NCBI GenBank assembly: GCA_041166085.1 | Contig: JBEEFP010000058.1 | Location: 5,604 to 69,603, forward strand | DNA from: JBEEFP01 sp041166085 | GTDB lineage: Bacteria > Actinomycetota > Acidimicrobiia > Acidimicrobiales > JAFATL01 | DNA length: 64,000 bases | Direction: 5' to 3' | Shown: positions 57,590 through 64,000 of the stretch, one piece after another | How the letters are laid out: the number at the start of each line of letters is the position of its first letter | Position numbering within the stretch: the first letter of the stretch is position 1 | Program-made: the position numbers and the translations under genes | The notes under the pieces: generated by a model | Told to the model about the DNA's origin: nothing | The model's database searches: none | Seen by the model: the letters and a program-made list of their open reading frames with translations, nothing else

Positions 57590-58845
57590 TTCGTAGGGAA
57601 GTCCTTTCCGACGATCACGGTCACGTCGACGACATCGGTCTGGTTGCGGTTGCGCACGAGGATTCCGACCCCGAGCGCCTCCTTGACCTTCTCCGCCATC
57701 GACCGCTTGTTGGCGTCGTAGTAGATCACCTGGGTCTGCTGCTGCCCCAGCGGGTTTGCGTTGCCGGTGAGGGCCACCTCGATGCCGGCCGGGATGAGCT
57801 TCTGCGACACCCGTTGGGCCAGCTCGAGCTCGCCGGTGCCGTTGAGGATCTGGACGCGCGGTCGAGCGGCCGCCGCCGCCCGGGCGCCGGGGAACACGGC
57901 CCTGACCATGGTCGTGAGCTCTTTGCGGTCGACCTGGTAGATGTCCTGTCCCGCGCCGAGCGTGCCGGCGGACTGCACCGGCAGGACGCGCACCTGCCAC
58001 GTCCCGCTGGCGAGCGCGCGCAGGGCCTTGCCGAGGGCGCCACCGGGAGCGAGCTCGGGGTTCTGCTTGATGCGGCCCAGCCACGCGTCCCAGAAGGCCT
58101 GGTGACGGGCCAGCCGGGTCAGCTCGGTGCCCCGACCGGACGCCGTCAGCAGCCGGCTCACCTCGGCCGGCTCCACCCGGTTGCGGCCCGGCTCGTAGAG
58201 CACGGCGACGCGACCGGAGGCGAAGACGTCCTCCACCCGTTCGGGGATGTCGACGACGAGCGCGCCGGTGGGAGCGAGCAGCTCGGTGAGGTGGTCGGCG
58301 TCGACCACGTCGACGGTGCCGAGTGACGCGCCCACCAGGTTCTCGCTCGTGAACAGGAGGCGATCGGCGCCGCCGGCCGACAGGGCGGCGGACACGGGCT
58401 CGAGCCCGAGCGACGGCACCTCGGCCATGGTGCCTGCCGGGATGAGCACGAGGTTGCCGCCCTGGCCGTTGCGCGCGGGCACGAGCGCGGTGAGCCAGGC
58501 CGCCTTGCCGTCGTCGGCCCGCTCGGCGAGGAGCACGGGCGGCACCTTGACCACCGCCGCGCCGGTGGTGCTGTTGGCGGGGATGCCGCTGTTGTCGCCA
58601 CGGCTCGGGCGGCGGTCGACGGCGATGAGGACGATGGTGGCGAGCAGCGCGACGACGAGCACGATCGCCACCGCCACCTGCTGGCGGCGAATGCGCTGCA
58701 TCTGCCGACGGCGCTTGGCGCGCGAGCCGTCCGGCGTGGGCGGGAGCGGGATGGAGGCGGGGGCGGGGTCACCCATGGGATCGAGGTCTGGATCGCCAAA
58801 CTCTGGATCACCAAAGCCGGACGGGCGGGGCCCCGTGATCGTCAT
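57586..58845 (-). CDS. LytR C-terminal-domain membrane protein (LCP-related)
   Basis: A 419-residue protein. An N-terminal Asp/Pro-rich cytosolic part and a basic stretch (RAKRRRQMQRIRR) precede one transmembrane helix (VAVAIVLVVALLATIVLIAV). The extracellular part ends with a LytR_C domain: RVQILNGTGELELAQRVSQKLIPAGIEVALTGNA in two blocks. The middle resembles LCP/LytR-CpsA-Psr proteins only weakly; the Asp/Arg set of an active phosphotransferase is not obvious. It may take part in cell wall glycopolymer attachment. It overlaps both nadD and rsfS by 4 bases. Confidence 0.78.
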   Translation of the reverse strand: MTITGPRPSGFGDPEFGDPDLDPMGDPAPASIPLPPTPDGSRAKRRRQMQRIRRQQVAVAIVLVVALLATIVLIAVDRRPSRGDNSGIPANSTTGAAVVKVPPVLLAERADDGKAAWLTALVPARNGQGGNLVLIPAGTMAEVPSLGLEPVSAALSAGGADRLLFTSENLVGASLGTVDVVDADHLTELLAPTGALVVDIPERVEDVFASGRVAVLYEPGRNRVEPAEVSRLLTASGRGTELTRLARHQAFWDAWLGRIKQNPELAPGGALGKALRALASGTWQVRVLPVQSAGTLGAGQDIYQVDRKELTTMVRAVFPGARAAAAARPRVQILNGTGELELAQRVSQKLIPAGIEVALTGNANPLGQQQTQVIYYDANKRSMAEKVKEALGVGILVRNRNQTDVVDVTVIVGKDFPTK

Positions 58846-59426
58846 CCGAGGCCAGCGTACAGACCGCGCATGCGTATCAGGCGGAGGGCGGCCGGCGGCA
58901 CCAGGCCGTCGACGGGGCGTCCCTCTGCCACTCGACGGCGGATGTCGGTGCCCGAGATGGCGAGGTCGGGGATCTCCACGAGCGCGGCGTCGTCCGCCTC
59001 CGCCAGACCGCCCTGGCCGCGGTTCACCACGATGAAATGGGCGAGCTGGCGCAGGTCGTCGATGCGGTGCCACGTGTCGAGCTGACGGTGCACGTCCGCC
59101 CCCACGATCACGTGCACCTCGACTGACGGCTGCTCGTCGAGCAGCTGCTCGACGGTGTCGACGGTGAAGGACTCGCCACCGCGGTCGATCTCGATGCGGC
59201 TGGCCTCCAGCCCGTCGACGTCAGCGACGCCGGCCGCCACCAGCTCGTAGCGCACCTCGGCGGGCGTCACGGGACGCGTGCCCGTCTTCTGCCACGGCTG
59301 GTTGGCCACGACGAGCAGCACCTTGTCCAGCCGGGCCGCGTGGCGCGCTTCGGCTGCCGCGACCACATGCGCGTTGTGGATGGGATCGAAGGTCCCCCCG
59401 AAGAGCCCGATGCGGATCGCCACCAC
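58842..59426 (-). CDS. nadD: Nicotinate-nucleotide adenylyltransferase
   Basis: A 194-residue NadD, which adenylates nicotinate mononucleotide in NAD synthesis. The nucleotidyltransferase signature is GLFGGTFDPIHNAHV; later ISGTDIRRRV corresponds to the ISSTxIR motif. The start is GTG 59426, with a second GTG right after. The stop overlaps the next ATG (ATGA). It begins the nadD-lytR-rsfS unit and is divergent from the serine hydrolase gene by 13 bases. Confidence 0.95.
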   Translation of the reverse strand: MVAIRIGLFGGTFDPIHNAHVVAAAEARHAARLDKVLLVVANQPWQKTGTRPVTPAEVRYELVAAGVADVDGLEASRIEIDRGGESFTVDTVEQLLDEQPSVEVHVIVGADVHRQLDTWHRIDDLRQLAHFIVVNRGQGGLAEADDAALVEIPDLAISGTDIRRRVAEGRPVDGLVPPAALRLIRMRGLYAGLG

Positions 59427-59439
59427 CTAAGTTTCCTGC

Positions 59440-60588
59440 ATGAGCACGCTGCCCGAGGGCATCCACGGTGAATGCGACCCGCGGTTCGCCGCCATCCCGA
59501 GCTTGCTGGCCGAGCAACTGGCCGCCGGCAAGCACCACGGCGTGGCCGTCGCCGTCCGCCATCGCGGCGAGCCCGTCGTCGACGTGTGGGGCGGGCCGTG
59601 GGAGCGCGACACCATGGCCCTGTCGTTCTCGACCACCAAGGGACCGGCGGCCCTGTGCCTCCACATGGCGATGGAGCGGGCCGGGTTGTCATACGACACG
59701 CCCGTCGCCGAGCTCTGGCCCGAGTTCGGCAACAAGGGCAAGGAGGCCATCACCATCCGGCACTGCCTCTGCCACGAGGCGGGGGTGCCCCAGATCCGCG
59801 ACGAGGTCCCGTCGGTCGAGTCACTCGCCGATTGGGACGCCATGGTGGCGATGATGGAACGGCTCGAGCCGTTGTGGACCCCCGGCGAGCAGAACGGGTA
59901 CCACGCCATCAACTACGGCTGGCTGGTGGGCGAGCTCGTCCGCCGCATCGACGGGCGTCCGATCAACCGATTCATCGCCGAGGAGGTGGTGGGCCCGCTG
60001 GAGCTGGACGGCTGCTACATCGGCACCCCGGAGTCCGAGCACCATCGGGTGGCGCCGGTGTTCTCGGGCATGGGCGAGCTCGACGAGTCGGTGATCAGTC
60101 AGTTCCTCCCGCCCGACTCGATCGCGTGGCGGGCCCTGTCCCCCGCCGGGAACATGAACGAGTTCGTGAACAGCCCGGCCGGACTCGGGACCGTCGGGCC
60201 CGCGTTCAGCGGGGTGTTCACGGCTCGCTCGCTGGCCAAGATCTACGCGGTGATGGAGCGGGGCGGCGAGCTCGACGGCGTTCGGCTGCTGTCGGAGGAG
60301 ACGCTCAAGCGCGCGCTCGAAGTGCAGAACGACCGGGCCGACCTCGTCATCTTCTTCCCGATCCGGTGGCGCCTCGGGTTCATGAGCGGTGGCGGCGACT
60401 TCTCGCCCGCGGGCCCCAACCCCGATGCCTACGGGCACGCCGGATTCGGTGGCTCGGTCGGCATGGTGGACCCCGCGGCCGAGATCAGCGTGGGCATCAC
60501 CCTCGACCGCCTCGAGATCGACCTGCTCGGCGGCGACCGCATCACCGCCGTGATCAAAGAGGCGATCAAGGCCGTCGCGGCCGACTGA
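59440..60588 (+). CDS. Cytosolic serine hydrolase of the class C beta-lactamase / EstB family
   Basis: A 382-residue protein. Ser and Lys of the SxxK motif are in SFSTTK, the Tyr motif is seen in YHAINYG, and the third region is GHAGFGGSVG where beta-lactamases have KTG. VVDVWGGPWERDTMALSFSTTKG, split here, is the usual start of the EstB-type esterase group common in actinomycetes. No signal peptide, unlike the related gene at 11523. The substrate is probably a small ester. ATG 59440 matches family N-termini. Confidence 0.87.
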   Translation: MSTLPEGIHGECDPRFAAIPSLLAEQLAAGKHHGVAVAVRHRGEPVVDVWGGPWERDTMALSFSTTKGPAALCLHMAMERAGLSYDTPVAELWPEFGNKGKEAITIRHCLCHEAGVPQIRDEVPSVESLADWDAMVAMMERLEPLWTPGEQNGYHAINYGWLVGELVRRIDGRPINRFIAEEVVGPLELDGCYIGTPESEHHRVAPVFSGMGELDESVISQFLPPDSIAWRALSPAGNMNEFVNSPAGLGTVGPAFSGVFTARSLAKIYAVMERGGELDGVRLLSEETLKRALEVQNDRADLVIFFPIRWRLGFMSGGGDFSPAGPNPDAYGHAGFGGSVGMVDPAAEISVGITLDRLEIDLLGGDRITAVIKEAIKAVAAD

Positions 60589-60632
60589 CGTCTTTCTGGC
60601 CGCGGCCGGCAGGGATCTGCCCCTCCAAAAGC

Positions 60633-60647
60633 GAACATTTGGGTATC
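60633..60647. promoter_or_regulatory. 15-bp motif shared with the fibre operon upstream region
   Basis: GAACATTTGGGTATC differs by one base from 11421-11435. It overlaps the putative TTG start at 60639 of the phosphoesterase gene, so if the motif is a promoter or operator, the true start must be further in (for example GTG 60672). Confidence 0.3.
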
Positions 60648-61646
60648 CGAGGCCTGTACCGCATCCTGGGGGTGGTGGCGGGGCTGGGGTTGGCGCTGGC
60701 GCCGACGTTCCCCAGCCGGGCCGCGACGACCGTCCCGCCGCTCCAGCACGTCTTCGTGGTCGTGCTCGAGAACCAGGACTACAACACCGTCATGGCGCCG
60801 GGTTCGCCCGCGACCTACATCAAGCAGCTGGCCGCTGACAACGCGCTGCTGGACCAGTACTACGGCGTCGGCCACGTCTCGCTGACCAACTACATCGGCA
60901 TGACCGACGGCGAGCTCCCCGACGCCGACACGAAGACCGACTGCATCCTCAAGTACTGCGTGCGGGCCCAACGCAACATCGCGGACCAGCTCGAGGAGAA
61001 GGGCCTCAGCTGGCACGCCTACATGGAGTCGATGCTGGTGCCGTGCCAGCACCCGCCGCTGGCCGGCCTGCCCGACCCGTACCAGTCGCCGTACGCGACG
61101 CGGCACAACCCGTTCGTCTACTACGACGACATCGTCAACAATCCCAACGGCCGGTGCGCGGCGAACGACACCCCGTACGACGCGACCGCGTTCCGGCAGA
61201 TGCTGGCGGCCGACACCGCCGTCCCCAACTTCTCGTTCATCGTCCCGGACAACTGCCGGAACTCGCACGATCCCGTCTGCTTCGAGCCGCCGGGTCTCCC
61301 TGAGGCGGGCGGCGTCCCGAAGGCCGACCAGTGGACGGCCGCCAACCTCCCGCCAGTCGTCGACTACGTGAACAGCCACCCGGGCAGCGTGCTGTTCGTC
61401 ACCTTCGACGAAGCGAGCAACACCGACACGAGCGACTGCAACACGTGCGGTCGCAGCGGCAGTGCGGGCGGCCACGTCGTGACCGTCGCGGTGGGCCAGG
61501 ACATCTGCAAGAACTGCGTGATCAGCACCGGCTACGACCACTACTCGCTGCTGCGGACGATCGAGGACGGCTTCGGGATCTCCGAGCACCTCGGTCAGGC
61601 CGGCGCTCCGGGCATCGTGCCGATCAGCGAACCCTTCACCCCCTGA
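60639..61646 (+). CDS. Secreted phosphoesterase (alkaline phosphatase superfamily, acid phosphatase-like)
   Basis: A ~335-residue exported enzyme. The hydrophobic leader (ILGVVAGLGLALAPTF, then SRA) is a signal peptide. The catalytic opening HVFVVVLENQDYNTV and later FVTFDEASNTD are those of the phosphoesterase family PF04185 (phospholipase C and acid phosphatases). Cys-rich stretches (CILKYC, CNTC, CKNC) suggest disulfides. The start is doubtful: TTG 60639 gives a normal signal peptide; GTG 60672 gives a short one without basic residues. Followed 16 bases later by a second phosphoesterase, so they form a pair. Confidence 0.8.
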   Translation: MGIRGLYRILGVVAGLGLALAPTFPSRAATTVPPLQHVFVVVLENQDYNTVMAPGSPATYIKQLAADNALLDQYYGVGHVSLTNYIGMTDGELPDADTKTDCILKYCVRAQRNIADQLEEKGLSWHAYMESMLVPCQHPPLAGLPDPYQSPYATRHNPFVYYDDIVNNPNGRCAANDTPYDATAFRQMLAADTAVPNFSFIVPDNCRNSHDPVCFEPPGLPEAGGVPKADQWTAANLPPVVDYVNSHPGSVLFVTFDEASNTDTSDCNTCGRSGSAGGHVVTVAVGQDICKNCVISTGYDHYSLLRTIEDGFGISEHLGQAGAPGIVPISEPFTP

Positions 61647-61662
61647 GAACCTGAGAGGGAGC

Positions 61663-63012
61663 ATGCCGATCAACCGTCGCGACTTCATGAAGGCGGCCGC
61701 GGGCGCGGGCGGCGCCCTCGTCATCGCCCAGCAGGCGGCCAAGGCCGGCATCGTGCTGCCGGCGCCGAACGTGTCGTTGCCCTCGCTGCTGCCCTACCCG
61801 GAGGATTCCGGGATCGAGCACGTCGTCGTGATCATGATGGAGAACCGCAGCACCGACCACCTGCTCGGGTGGCACCCCAACGCCGACGTCGTCCAGCACC
61901 AGACGTTCCTCGACAACGCGGGCGTGGCGCACGACACCCACGATCTCGGCACCATGTACATGGGCTGCGGGTTCGACGATCCGGACCACGGCTACGCGGG
62001 CGGCCGCACGCACGTGAACGGTGGCGCCATGGACGGCTTCCTGAAGACGGCGCCCGCGGGCGACACCTTCCCCATCGGCTACTACGGCGAGTCGGCCCGG
62101 CCGTTCTACAACTCGCTGGCCCGCAACTTCACCGTCCTCGACAAGTACTTCTGCTCGACGCTGACGTCCACGTTCCCGAACCGGGTGTTCCTGCACGCGG
62201 CAGCGACGGACCGCCTGACGAACACGTTCGACCAGTCGACGCTCCCGACCATCTGGGACCGCATCGCCGACACGAACGGCGCGGTGACCGGCGCGTACTA
62301 CTTCCAGGACCTGCCCACCCTGGGCTTGTGGGGTGAGAAGCATCTCGCCATCTCGCATCACATCGAGCGCTTCTTCGTCGACGTGGCCGCGGGCCAGCTC
62401 CCGAACGTGGCCTTCCTCGACCCCCGTGCGCTGGAAGAGGGCAACACGGGCTCGTCGGGCGACGACCACCCGCACGCCGACCTCCGCGTCGGCGAGTACT
62501 TCATGCAGCAGGTCTTCCAGGCGGTGGCCCAGAGCCCGGCGTGGAAGAACACCGTCTTCATCATCACCTACGACGAGTGGGGCGGCTTCTTCGACCACGT
62601 GGCCCCGCCGCGCGCGGCCGACGCGTCGAGCGGGCTCGACCACGACCTGGTCGACGGCAAGGCGATGCTCGGCGTCCGGGTCCCGGTGATCGTGGCGTCG
62701 CCGTTCAGCAAGGGCAACCCCGCCGACCCGCGCGTCAACTCAGGCGTCTACGACCACGCGTCGATCCTCAAGCTCATCGAGTGGCGCTGGGGCTTCGCAC
62801 CGCTGAGCGCGCGTGACGCGTCGAGCGACGTCGCCAACCTGGCCGACGCCCTCGACTTCACCAATCCTGACGCGGCACTGCCGCAGCTCGGCACTGCACC
62901 GTTCGTCGTGCCGACTCCGTGCAACCCGGTCGTCCCCGAGGGGGACTGGGTCGACTTCGCCAACTCGGGCCTGCTCGACGCGTGGAAGCTGCCGGCGCTC
63001 ACGTCCCGGTGA
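61663..63012 (+). CDS. Tat-exported phosphoesterase (phospholipase C / acid phosphatase family)
   Basis: A 449-residue enzyme of the same family. The leader has a twin-arginine motif (NRRDFMKAA) and a hydrophobic stretch ending AAKAG. The catalytic opening is HVVVIMMENRSTDHLLG, with Asn as metal or substrate ligand; later TYDEWGGFFDHVAPP is the second metal site of PLC-type enzymes. It would release phosphate from phospholipids or phosphoesters outside the cell. GAGAGGGAG precedes the ATG. Its 3' end overlaps the convergent luciferase-like gene by 14 bases. Confidence 0.88.
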   Translation: MPINRRDFMKAAAGAGGALVIAQQAAKAGIVLPAPNVSLPSLLPYPEDSGIEHVVVIMMENRSTDHLLGWHPNADVVQHQTFLDNAGVAHDTHDLGTMYMGCGFDDPDHGYAGGRTHVNGGAMDGFLKTAPAGDTFPIGYYGESARPFYNSLARNFTVLDKYFCSTLTSTFPNRVFLHAAATDRLTNTFDQSTLPTIWDRIADTNGAVTGAYYFQDLPTLGLWGEKHLAISHHIERFFVDVAAGQLPNVAFLDPRALEEGNTGSSGDDHPHADLRVGEYFMQQVFQAVAQSPAWKNTVFIITYDEWGGFFDHVAPPRAADASSGLDHDLVDGKAMLGVRVPVIVASPFSKGNPADPRVNSGVYDHASILKLIEWRWGFAPLSARDASSDVANLADALDFTNPDAALPQLGTAPFVVPTPCNPVVPEGDWVDFANSGLLDAWKLPALTSR

Positions 63013-63931
63013 GGGTGGCGACGACGGGCGCGAAGGCGTCGGCCGCATCCGCCTGCACCACGACGTAGGAGAAGCCCCACTTCTCCCGACGTTCCCGCAA
63101 CATCTCGGCGATCTCGTCGGCGGTGCCGGCCATCCCGATGGGGACGTCGCGCAGCTCGTCGGGCGTCATGCCGAACAGCGGCGCCATCTGCTCGTAGACC
63201 TCGCGGCCGTTGGGGACCACCTGGGTCAGGAACGTCAGCACCTGCAGCTCGATGTCGTCGAAGCGGTCGCCGGCCGCCTCCTTGACCCACGCGATGCGCT
63301 CGTCCCACTTCTCGGGCCTGGCCTCCGCCGCCACCTCGGGACCGACGTAGCCCGCCTTGAGGTTGGGGTTCACGCCGACGATGTCGGCCTCGCGCGCGGC
63401 GATGGAGAGCATGCGCTTGCCGCCGCCGCCGATGAGCAGCGTGGGATGGGGCTGGGTGACGGGCCGGGGATGACCCTGGGCCGAGTTGAGCGTGTAGTGC
63501 TCGCCTTCGAACGAGCACGTGCCGTCCCGCCACAAGGCCTTGAGGATGTGGATGGCCTCCTCCATGCGGCTGACGCGCACGCCGGCGGACTCGTGCGGGA
63601 TACCGGACTCGACGTAGTCGCTCGTCAACCACCCCGCGCCGAGGCCGACCTCGAGGCGACCGTCGGACGCGAGGTCGAGGGTCGCCATCTGCTTGGCCAG
63701 CACGACGGGGTGGCGGTAGTCGTTGTCGAACACGAGGGCGCCGACGCGCAGCGACTCCGTGGCTTCGGCCGCGATGGTCATGGCGATCTCGGGCGCCCAC
63801 TGGTCGCCGAAGTGATCGGGCACGTACATGGTGGAGTACCCGTGTCCCTCGACGCGACGGGCCAGCTCGCGCCACTCCTTCCCACTCCCCGCCGCATGGG
63901 TCTGCACCGCGAACCTGAAGGGCTTCGTCAT
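62999..63931 (-). CDS. LLM-class F420-dependent oxidoreductase (TIGR03621-like)
   Basis: A 310-residue luciferase-like protein. It opens FRFAVQTHAAGSGKEW; then GYSTMYVPDHFGDQWAP, ATESLRVGALVFDNDYRHP, DLASDGRLEVGLGAGW and LIGGGGKRMLSIAAREADIVGVN in parts, all as in the MSMEG_2516 (TIGR03621) group. It is a different subgroup from the one at 37699. Substrate unknown. A family A stem-loop starts 35 bases upstream of the start codon. Confidence 0.87.
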   Translation of the reverse strand: MTKPFRFAVQTHAAGSGKEWRELARRVEGHGYSTMYVPDHFGDQWAPEIAMTIAAEATESLRVGALVFDNDYRHPVVLAKQMATLDLASDGRLEVGLGAGWLTSDYVESGIPHESAGVRVSRMEEAIHILKALWRDGTCSFEGEHYTLNSAQGHPRPVTQPHPTLLIGGGGKRMLSIAAREADIVGVNPNLKAGYVGPEVAAEARPEKWDERIAWVKEAAGDRFDDIELQVLTFLTQVVPNGREVYEQMAPLFGMTPDELRDVPIGMAGTADEIAEMLRERREKWGFSYVVVQADAADAFAPVVATLTGT

Positions 63932-63965
63932 GGGCCGAGACCCTACGTCCCCCGACGTCCCCGCC

Positions 63966-64000
63966 GTCTCGAGGAACTGGGGTACCGATTCGGTACCCCA
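63966..64000. terminator. Stem-loop A4 (family A), cut by the window end
   Basis: GTCTCGAGGAACTGGGG is followed by TACCG-ATT-CGGTA and CCCCA, so the left arm and tip are complete and the right arm is missing. The left flank CCGCCGTCTCGAGGAA is identical to that of A2. Confidence 0.55.

Noticed and set aside
57586..58845. Full LytR-CpsA-Psr phosphotransferase
   Set aside because: The catalytic Arg/Asp pattern was not found; only the LytR C-terminal domain is clear, so no gene symbol is given.

Overview
This 64-kb window is high-GC bacterial DNA with dense, often overlapping genes (many ATGA or GTGA stop/start overlaps), frequent GTG starts, F420-type luciferase-like oxidoreductases, a PAC2 protein and a nadD-lytR-rsfS block. 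Together these point to an actinomycete. I infer an Acidimicrobiia-like lineage, but no rRNA is present to settle it. I see no phage, insertion sequence, CRISPR array or rRNA. One tRNA-Ala(GGC) is present.

Layout. 1-6 kb: the tail of a large regulator, a secreted surface protein, a cytochrome P450 / nitronate monooxygenase pair, a thiolase and a lone receiver domain. 6-11.4 kb: the most unusual locus, a minus-strand operon of a TasA/camelysin-like fibre protein, a SipW-type signal peptidase fused to an extracellular domain, a second SipW-like domain that has lost its catalytic Ser and His and is fused through membrane helices to GAF-GGDEF-EAL, and a second TasA-like protein. 11.5-15 kb: a serine hydrolase, an alpha/beta hydrolase, a hemerythrin-DUF2188 protein and a ferredoxin. 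15-22 kb: a branched-chain amino acid type ABC operon with LivM and LivG fused, a PucR-like regulator and a MOSC protein. 22-26 kb: a three-gene exopolysaccharide operon (nucleotide-sugar dehydrogenase, processive GT2, polysaccharide deacetylase).

26-35 kb: a polyamine module (amidohydrolase-potA-potD-potB-potC, divergent from an aldehyde dehydrogenase and a class III aminotransferase). 35-39.7 kb: thioredoxin-TPR, phosphotransferase, PAC2, luciferase-like oxidoreductase and TauE/SafE. 39.7-44.6 kb: a 1631-residue LPVTG-anchored protein built of 13 repeats. 44.8-53 kb: acyl-AMP ligase, LeuS, a GAF-PAS-receiver protein, a second GGDEF-EAL protein and tRNA-Ala. 53-64 kb: small zinc-ribbon and helical proteins, patatin, an FtsX-like permease, rsfS-lytR-nadD, a second serine hydrolase, two secreted phosphoesterases and a second luciferase-like oxidoreductase.

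A common theme is the cell surface and matrix: fibre proteins with a dedicated peptidase, a giant sortase substrate, an exopolysaccharide operon and two c-di-GMP turnover proteins. The strongest candidate for an undescribed system is the fibre/peptidase operon in which a dead peptidase is built into a c-di-GMP enzyme. Intergenic regions also carry families of long stem-loops whose outer arms are conserved while the inner stems change together.
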